From JAGTQI01 sp038868115 (lineage in GTDB: Archaea > Thermoproteota > Bathyarchaeia > Bathyarchaeales > Bathycorpusculaceae), in the NCBI GenBank assembly GCA_038868115.1, contig JAWBXA010000011.1, forward strand, positions 1 through 37,360: DNA of 37,360 nucleotides, given 5' to 3'. Under the pieces are notes generated by a model, which saw nothing but the letters and a program-made list of their open reading frames with translations, was not told the DNA's origin and did no database searches. Shown one piece after another: positions 31,902 to 37,360 of the stretch. The stretch's first letter is position 1. Each line of letters begins with the position of its first letter. A program made the translations under genes and the position numbers.

Positions 31902-33780
31902 TGGCTGTTCTCCTCTCCCTAAAAGTGCTCATATAGAATATGAACTTTCTCAATTTATGGTTATTGAGGATCCACTCGGCTGTGGTGTCGACAACCCGCT
32001 TGAATTGGCTATAATTCCACTTGGCGATTTTATCCGCAATAAACAGTGGCGTGTTGTGTCCGAAGGCCTCTGGAATGTTGGATGGCGCCATAGCCACCAA
32101 AACGTTCATGACAAGATTTTGCAGTACATTTGGCACATTCTTGTCTATGTAAAGGATCACTTCTACGGGCTCTTTTGTTCCGTCGCTCAACTCGTTCCAA
32201 AACTCCACAATCGTTTCAGGCCTATAATCGTATTCCGGATAGACGAGGCGGTCCACGAGGAGGACGTTGCTTCTAAGCAGCGGATCCGTTTTCGCTCGGC
32301 TCAGCTGCACGTAGGTTTTTAGGAAGGCTTTTTCTAGGCCTATTTTGTTTTTTATGGCGCCTGAAACGTAGCCCTTTCGGTTTTGCTTGTCTGGCACCAT
32401 TGTTCTGAAGGCTGAATCATACTCTATTAGACTCCATGGAGGTGTTATTTTGTCTGCGTTTAGTATGCTTGCTGATTGGAGGATCATTCGGTCTGTGTTG
32501 GGTAGTTTTTCCAGTTCTTCCCTTGTTATGTTTGTGTTTAGTAGGTCGTTGTTGCCCATTATTGGGATTAGTTGGCGTTTGAAGTCTCTTGCCGCCGTGT
32601 CTTTTGTTACGCCTATTAGGAGTATGTGCCTACTCCAACATTCTTCCATCAGCATGTGCAGTGTGAAAAGCGTTAAGAAAGCGATATCTAGGGTTGTGAG
32701 CCAATGCTCATTTCCATCCTTAACTATTTTCATTAGGTTGGCGGTTTCCGGATTTTCCGTAAAGAAGAATCTGTCACCTATGCTTGTTACAAGCTTTTTA
32801 ATGCGTTCCCATGTCCGCGCGTATTTCGCGTTCAGCGTGTAAACTTCGTTCTTCTCATTTAGAAAGCCCTTTTTTATTAAGGTTTTTAGGCTTCGCTCTA
32901 CTCTTTTTGCACGTTTTTCGTCTGTTATATTGAATTCGGCTAATATTTGTCTCTTTGACAGGGCGCCTTTACGCCTTAAAAGGTCTATTATGGCATAGTG
33001 TAGGTAGTCAGCTCTCGGCGGCGGCAAACTCAATTGCTCGTTGCAGACGAAGTGTCTAGCCATTGTCAGTTCGTTTATGTCTATGGGTTCTCCGTCTATC
33101 CTGTAGCCCAGAATGTTGCTTTTTGCTTCCCATAGGGCGCGTTTTGAAGTGTCGTATAGGAGGCTTGCGCGTTCTATTGATAGGCTTCTATCCATCAAGA
33201 TTATTCGAAAATTTTGTTCGCTGTCTGTGGCGAGCTTGTAAGCCAAGTAGTATTCGGCGAAGGTCATTATCCAGTTAGCTACAGTCGCATTGTTTATTAT
33301 GGATTCTTCTGTTAGCGGTTTTCCGAGGCTGACCTCGTCTGGTTGCGAAGCCTCAAAAAATGTTTGGTCCACGTCTGGAATTTCATTTACGTAAATTGGC
33401 ACCACGCTTGATATGCCAGCACCATGCCTAGCTGTCCGCTCGTCATACTTGACTATTGGTGGTTTATCCTCATGAAAGGTTATTGTTCCAGTTGAGGCAT
33501 AGGCCCCCCCAAAAAAAACCACCAGGTCGAAGAGAGGCCGCGAGTACATAGTTCCATCTATACCAGCAAAGCGGACGGACGGGACGCCGAAGAATTCTCT
33601 TGCTGTTTCGCAGGCTTCCTTTGTGGGAAAATCTGTTTTTATTAAGTTTGAGAGGAGGCTTTGGTAAAAAGCCCTTAGAGATGAGAAGCGTTTTTCATAA
33701 TCTAGAACCTGCATTACGGCTCCATGTTTCAGTATGTTGCATGTTCGCCTAACAGCGTCGCTTAGTGGAGAAAGTTGCAC
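31873..33780 (-). CDS. nurA: NurA-domain nuclease, large form with an inserted winged-helix segment
   Basis: This 635-residue protein has the NurA first metal motif FAGIDGTMYS (D75), a later acidic MDRSLS (D197) and a helix with E176, all matching the RNase H-like NurA nuclease fold. Typical archaeal NurA is much shorter (roughly 330-450 residues). Extra sequence includes a winged-helix-like block at about 259-316 (AIIDLLRRKGALSKRQIL, RSLKTLIKKGFL) not present in standard NurA. The C-terminal family motif, normally ending in a Tyr and a His eight residues apart (as in YPYPLREAH), here reads HNTPLFIAD (H575, D583). GTG 33780 has GGTGG upstream. With overlapping herA it should form a HerA-NurA resection machine. 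A specialised or defence-related variant is possible. Confidence 0.72.
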   Translation of the reverse strand: MQLSPLSDAVRRTCNILKHGAVMQVLDYEKRFSSLRAFYQSLLSNLIKTDFPTKEACETAREFFGVPSVRFAGIDGTMYSRPLFDLVVFFGGAYASTGTITFHEDKPPIVKYDERTARHGAGISSVVPIYVNEIPDVDQTFFEASQPDEVSLGKPLTEESIINNATVANWIMTFAEYYLAYKLATDSEQNFRIILMDRSLSIERASLLYDTSKRALWEAKSNILGYRIDGEPIDINELTMARHFVCNEQLSLPPPRADYLHYAIIDLLRRKGALSKRQILAEFNITDEKRAKRVERSLKTLIKKGFLNEKNEVYTLNAKYARTWERIKKLVTSIGDRFFFTENPETANLMKIVKDGNEHWLTTLDIAFLTLFTLHMLMEECWSRHILLIGVTKDTAARDFKRQLIPIMGNNDLLNTNITREELEKLPNTDRMILQSASILNADKITPPWSLIEYDSAFRTMVPDKQNRKGYVSGAIKNKIGLEKAFLKTYVQLSRAKTDPLLRSNVLLVDRLVYPEYDYRPETIVEFWNELSDGTKEPVEVILYIDKNVPNVLQNLVMNVLVAMAPSNIPEAFGHNTPLFIADKIAKWNYSQFKRVVDTTAEWILNNHKLRKFIFYMSTFRERRTAIEAARREQI

Positions 33781-33922
33781 TAAACCACCAACCCCAAGAT
33801 TATAGGTTCAGTGGGTAAAAACATTTTTTAGAGCCGGAAAAACCAACAGTTAATAGTCTCTATATTTTGGAATGTTTTATATCGTTCATCTACTCAAATT
33901 CTAGGTCTTGAAGGAGCAAGAG

Positions 33923-34435
33923 TTGGCTAAAAAATCAGTTTCAAAGCATAAGCGTAAACATGCTAAAAAACGGCGAGTTGAAATTGAGATCAGGCAGATG
34001 ACTTTGGAGGACTTGCCGGAGGTTTGGCGTTTAAGCGAGAAGATTTTTACGCCTTCCCAGCTGCAGTTCACATATCGGACATGGAACATCAACGAGCTGC
34101 TTTCACTCTTTCAAGAAGACCAAGAACTCTGCTTAGTAGCTGAAGACACAACCTCAAAAAGAGTTGTTGGATTCACCATAGGCACTATTTTGAAGCGACC
34201 TTTCAGCCCTTGGACTTACGGCTATTTTGTTTGGGCTGGTGTTAAACGTATGCGCCGCCGGCAAGGAGTTGGGAGGAGGCTTTACCGCGAGTTGGAAAAA
34301 CGTTTCAAGGAGAAAGGTGCCCGTATAGCCATAGTTGACGTAGAGGGCACGAATTTAGCCGGTATGCGTTTCATGGAAAAGCTTGGCTTTAAACGAAGCC
34401 AAACCTACATTTGGTACAGTAAGCTACTTGAATAG
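33923..34435 (+). CDS. GNAT-family N-acetyltransferase
   Basis: The acyl-CoA-binding motif A is visible as WAGVKRMRRRQGVGRRLYRE, a QGVGRRL variant of the Q/RxxGxG/A signature. It is followed by AIVDVEGTNLAGMRFMEKLGFK, typical of RimI-like N-terminal protein acetyltransferases. The N-terminus is very basic (KKSVSKHKRKHAKKRR), which suggests contact with nucleic acid or ribosome. I chose TTG 33923, giving 170 residues, because GGAG lies 6 nt upstream. TTG 33908 (175 residues) is possible, as a TATA-like TTTTATATC at 33875-33883 sits 29 nt before it. It is divergent from nurA and 24 bp ahead of the MFS gene. The substrate is unknown. Confidence 0.8.
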   Translation: MAKKSVSKHKRKHAKKRRVEIEIRQMTLEDLPEVWRLSEKIFTPSQLQFTYRTWNINELLSLFQEDQELCLVAEDTTSKRVVGFTIGTILKRPFSPWTYGYFVWAGVKRMRRRQGVGRRLYRELEKRFKEKGARIAIVDVEGTNLAGMRFMEKLGFKRSQTYIWYSKLLE

Positions 34436-34459
34436 AACAAAAACCTTAAGGGATTTCAA

Positions 34460-35808
34460 GTGCTGACGAAGGACTTTAAAAATCTCGGGATTGCCTCTTG
34501 CATCTACTTCTTTTCCAGTAATATGATAAGCATGTTTCTACCAGTCTACTACGCAAAACTTGGGCTGAACATCAACCAGATAGCAGTTTTGCTACTGGCT
34601 ACCTTCATTCTAATTGGGCTTTTGCCCATAACTCTGCTTGAGTTTATTAGAAATTTTGAGAGATTAATATGCTTCGGTGTGTTCTTTACAATGATTTTCC
34701 ACGCACTTCTAATATTTGTTAAAAATCCTGTGTTTTTGGGCATCGCCTATGGATTGAGCATAGCCACTTTTTGGCCAAGCTTCAACCTTCTACAGTTTAG
34801 GTTAAGCGAGTCCACGGTTAGGGCACGTTCAGTAAGCCTCTTCTCCATAATAATTCCATCAATAGCCAGCATCACCGGTCCAGCGGTTGGTGGCTTAATC
34901 ATTGAAAATTTTGGTTTTCCAATTCTTCTGGGATCATGCGTGGCCCTTTATTTTGCTGCCTTAATCTTTTTTACACGGGTAAAGTTTAGACGTGAGTCTC
35001 ATGGTTTGTTAATTCCAAGATGGCGTAAAATCTCCATTTTCTTTATTACTTTTATAATTTTTGGCATGTCTCAAGCCTACTGGTTGGCTTATCCCCTCTT
35101 CGTTAGTAGAATTTCTGAAACAATCTCCAGGATGGGCTTTGTCTTAGCCTTAACAAGCCTTGTGGTTTCCGTTATAACTTTTCTGGTTAACTGGCTTTCA
35201 GACGTTAAGATGAGACGCGCTGAATTCACTGTAATAGGCGTTGTGCTAAACGCCATATGGTTTTTCCTAATAGGGCATGCCACCACACCACAGCAAATAG
35301 TGCTTTTATCCGCCTTATCTGGTTTGGCTAGCGCCTTCACCATTTCATGGCTCGCCCACTATGGAGACTCTTTCAGCCAAGAACATTATGCAAGCATTCT
35401 AGTTCTAATGGAGGTGGGCTTAATGCTCGGGAGAATGATTAATCTTGTGCCAACAATTATTTTCATAGCTGAGGAAAACTACTTTAGCTATTTTTCGCTC
35501 CTTGGAACATTCATTCNNNNNNNNNNNNNNNNNNNNNNNNNNNNNNNNNNNNNNNNNNNNNNNNNNNNNNNNNNNNNNNNNNNNNNNNNNNNNNNNNNNN
35601 NNNNNNNNNNNNNNATGCAAGCATTCTAGTTCTAATGGAGGTGGGCTTAATGCTCGGGAGAATGATTAATCTTGTGCCAACAATTATTTTCATAGCTGAG
35701 GAAAACTACTTTAGCTATTTTTCGCTCCTTGGAACATTCATTTTATTAAATATTCCATTCTTGGTCTATGGCAAACATGTAGAAAAAGAAGTGCTAGCCA
35801 AAAAATAA
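34460..35808 (+). CDS. Major facilitator superfamily transporter (interrupted only by an assembly join)
   Basis: Merging the repeat that flanks the N run gives one frame of 373 residues, ending HVEKEVLAKK then TAA. It has about 10-12 transmembrane helices, an N-terminal YYAKLGLNINQIAVLL typical of MFS proteins and an inter-domain loop RVKFRRESHGL near residue 175, with glycine- and proline-rich helix 5 (PSIASITGPAVGGLI). The substrate is unknown. GTG 34460 has AAGGGA upstream. It follows the GNAT gene closely, so the two may be co-transcribed. As deposited it is split, which would wrongly give two partial proteins. Confidence 0.78.
35388..35742. repeat. Assembly join: ~127-bp duplicate flanking 98 N inside the MFS gene
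   Basis: Bases 35388-35515 and 35615-35742 are identical, separated by N at 35517-35614. The offset between copies is 227, exactly as in the herA join (127 + 100). The base at 35516 (C) disagrees with its counterpart (T at 35743), so two of the original N seem to have been filled, one of them wrongly. Not a biological duplication. Confidence 0.9.
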
Positions 35809-36047
35809 CTTGCAACCATCATCAAAATATAGGAAGGACTAGAAGGATGAGGTTTGAAACAAGCCTCATTTTCCAAAGTTCGCATAAATTTATGGAGAGA
35901 TATTGTTTTGTAGTTCTTCGGCAAACGCAAATGACTTTTCCGCTAAAATAGAGCTATCAATTTTGCTGTTAGCGCGAGCTGAAAAATTGACATTTTTGGC
36001 AAGGTAAAAATAGGGCTAAAATTATGCATTTAATGGTTAGAGGTTAA
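35809..36047. other. 240-bp intergenic stretch before the DUF763 gene
   Basis: No convincing gene is visible. A 34-codon plus-strand frame starting at about 35847 has no recognisable features. Near its end there is a TATA-like CTAAAATTATGC (36015-36026) and a Shine-Dalgarno-like AGAGGT (36039-36044) that serve the DUF763 gene. I see no hairpin strong enough to name as a terminator. Confidence 0.35.
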
Positions 36048-37181
36048 ATGCAGATAACAGGTGTGGCTAAACTTCCTCTTCACTATGGTAAGGCGCCGAA
36101 GTGGCTAGTTGTCCGTATGCGAAAACTAGCCCGAGAAATAGTAACAATAATAATAGATGAGTATGGGACTGGTGAGTTTCTGGAACGCCTATCAAACCCC
36201 TTCTGGTTTCAGGCTTTAGGTTGCGTTTTGGGTTATGACTGGCACTCATCAGGCGTGACAACTGTCGTCACAGGAGTACTAAAACAAGCGGTTACACCAG
36301 AAGAGCATGGTGTGGCAGTCTGCGGCGGAAAAGGAAAAATTTCAAGGCAAACGCCCTTAGAAATCGAGCTTGTAAGCGAAAAATTCGGTTTTCCCGACCA
36401 TAGGATAGAAAGCCTACAGTACGCCAGCCGAATGAGCGCAAAAGTTGACAACACAGCCATTCAAGCCGGCTATCAGCTTTATCACCACGCCTTCTTTGTT
36501 GACAAGAATGGGCGATGGGCTGTTTTACAGCAGGGAATTTGTCCCCAAGACCGCACAGCAAGGCGCTATCATTGGCTTTCGGAAAACGTCAAAAACTTTG
36601 TTGTAGAGCCCCACAACGCCATTGTCGGCGATGTAAAACGCGAAATAGCCCTTGACATGACGGCAAAAGAAAGCGAAGGCTGCAGAAAAGCCTCCGTGGA
36701 CTTGGCATGCGAACCGCCAAAGAAGCTTATGCGCCTAATAATGTCCATACGCCCATCCTGCCAAAAATCGCTAGAAGAGTGGCTGCCAAAAACAGCCCAA
36801 ACCCGATGGGCAGACTACCCGATAGACGTTTTATCCATGCCAGCCAACATAAACTGGAAAGCCCTACAACAAGTCTACGAGTTCAAACCAAGAAACTACG
36901 AAGAGCTTTTAGGCTTTAAGGGCGTTGGCGCCGCAACAGTCCGCGGCTTAGCCCTAATAGCAGAACTGATTTACGGCGAAAAGCCAAGCTGGAAAGACCC
37001 TGTGAAATACTCCTTCGCCTATGGCGGAAAAGACGGCGTCCCCTACCCAGTGGACAGAAAAGCCATGGATGAATCCATACAAATCCTAAGAAGGGCTATT
37101 GAAGATGCAAAACTGGGCGACAAAGAAAAGCTCAGCGCCTTGAACAGGCTTAGGGTTTTCATCCCGCCAACACTCCAATAA
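36048..37181 (+). CDS. DUF763-family protein
   Basis: This 377-residue protein matches the DUF763 family, found mostly in archaea and some thermophilic bacteria, whose function is unknown. Family-like parts are the start TGVAKLPLHYGKAPKWL, AVCGGKGKISRQTP, HHAFFVDKNGRWAVLQQG, RYHWLSE and the C-terminal YEELLGFKGVGAATVRGLALIAELIYG. The last block looks like a helix-hairpin-helix (GFKGVGAATVRGLA), which suggests DNA or RNA binding. ATG 36048 has AGAGGT about 4 nt upstream. Its operon context does not hint at a role. Confidence 0.85.
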   Translation: MQITGVAKLPLHYGKAPKWLVVRMRKLAREIVTIIIDEYGTGEFLERLSNPFWFQALGCVLGYDWHSSGVTTVVTGVLKQAVTPEEHGVAVCGGKGKISRQTPLEIELVSEKFGFPDHRIESLQYASRMSAKVDNTAIQAGYQLYHHAFFVDKNGRWAVLQQGICPQDRTARRYHWLSENVKNFVVEPHNAIVGDVKREIALDMTAKESEGCRKASVDLACEPPKKLMRLIMSIRPSCQKSLEEWLPKTAQTRWADYPIDVLSMPANINWKALQQVYEFKPRNYEELLGFKGVGAATVRGLALIAELIYGEKPSWKDPVKYSFAYGGKDGVPYPVDRKAMDESIQILRRAIEDAKLGDKEKLSALNRLRVFIPPTLQ

Positions 37182-37186
37182 AATTT

Positions 37187-37213
37187 CATGCCTGAGTTTT
37201 TGTTTAAGGCATG
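37187..37213 (+). terminator. Hairpin after the DUF763 gene
   Basis: CATGCCT (37187-37193) pairs with AGGCATG (37207-37213) around a 13-nt T-rich loop, beginning 5 bp after the DUF763 stop. It is well placed for a terminator, though archaeal termination depends more on T-runs, which here lie in the loop. Confidence 0.45.
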
Positions 37214-37303
37214 CTTGATATAAGGCTTAAAGTCCAGATAGGTTTATATCTCCGTTTTTGAAGTGTGATGGGAAAATGATAACAAAAATGCCAAGGATTG
37301 CAT

Positions 37304-37360
37304 ATGAACCTACCATTAAGCGTAGCAGCCTTCATAGCGAGTCTGCTGCTCCTCTATGTC
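37304..37360 (+). CDS. Start of a gene cut by the window edge (membrane or secreted protein)
   Basis: A frame begins at ATG 37304 and is open to the end of the window (19 codons). It opens with LPLSVAAFIASLLLLYV, a hydrophobic helix that could be a signal peptide or first membrane segment. AAGGA at 37293-37297 is well spaced as a Shine-Dalgarno, and a TATA-like GTTTATATC at 37240-37248 lies upstream. An out-of-frame ATG at 37277 is an alternative start. The product cannot be named. Confidence 0.45.
   Translation, partial: MNLPLSVAAFIASLLLLYV

Noticed and set aside
35388..35742. Internal repeat within an MFS transporter
   Set aside because: Same 227-base offset as the other join, within an N gap; collapsing restores the frame.
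1..37360. CRISPR arrays, transposases, integrase or attachment sites
   Set aside because: No regularly spaced repeats, no transposase or integrase motifs and no target-site duplications were seen; the only long repeats are the two assembly joins.

Overview
The window looks like a piece of an archaeal chromosome, probably from a metagenome-assembled genome. Archaeal signs are TATA-box promoters about 25-30 nt upstream of start codons (several genes look leaderless), a HerA-NurA pair, a DUF763 protein, a LysK-type M20 hydrolase, a four-subunit PorCDAB and an ACT-domain regulator of the archaeal COG2150 type. The gene set would suit Bathyarchaeia, but that placement is inference from content only. 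Two runs of N are each flanked by the same ~127-bp sequence, which marks scaffolding joins, not real duplications.

Layout. (1) 1-5117: lysK (+), converging on a minus-strand operon of a homocitrate/isopropylmalate synthase-like gene, leuC-like, leuD-like and leuB/IDH-like genes. (2) 5204-13137: an ACT-domain regulator divergent from argG-argH-carA-carB. (3) 13186-14617: a PHP phosphoesterase and an XRE-CBS regulator. (4) 14938-22340: the diaminopimelate lysine operon dapA-dapB-(aspartokinase pseudogene)-lysA-dapF-dapL on the minus strand, divergent from an Lrp/AsnC regulator and asd. (5) 22743-25140: tRNA-Asn(GTT), a B12-binding-type radical SAM protein and two divergent PadR regulators. (6) 25214-29785: porCDAB and an ArsB/NhaD-type permease. 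(7) 29794-33780: a herA-nurA operon with an unusually large NurA. (8) 33908-37360: GNAT acetyltransferase, MFS transporter, DUF763 protein and the first codons of a membrane protein.

How the genes work together. Most of the window is amino-acid biosynthesis. PorCDAB makes acetyl-CoA from pyruvate. The synthase/LeuCD/LeuB-like operon performs a 2-oxoacid chain-extension cycle (leucine, homocitrate or citrate type; unresolved). LysK would release ornithine (or lysine) from LysW, and argGH with carAB finish arginine and supply carbamoyl phosphate. Aspartate semialdehyde dehydrogenase and the Dap enzymes make lysine by the LL-diaminopimelate aminotransferase route. Because a nearly complete DAP operon is present, the LysW branch next door most likely serves arginine.

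The most notable points are: a decayed aspartokinase inside an otherwise intact lysine operon, which a naive gene call fuses to lysA; the ambiguous chain-extension operon beside arginine genes; the closely spaced divergent leaderless promoters of argG and the ACT regulator; the large winged-helix-bearing NurA with altered C-terminal motif residues; and the two assembly joins that falsely break herA and the MFS gene.
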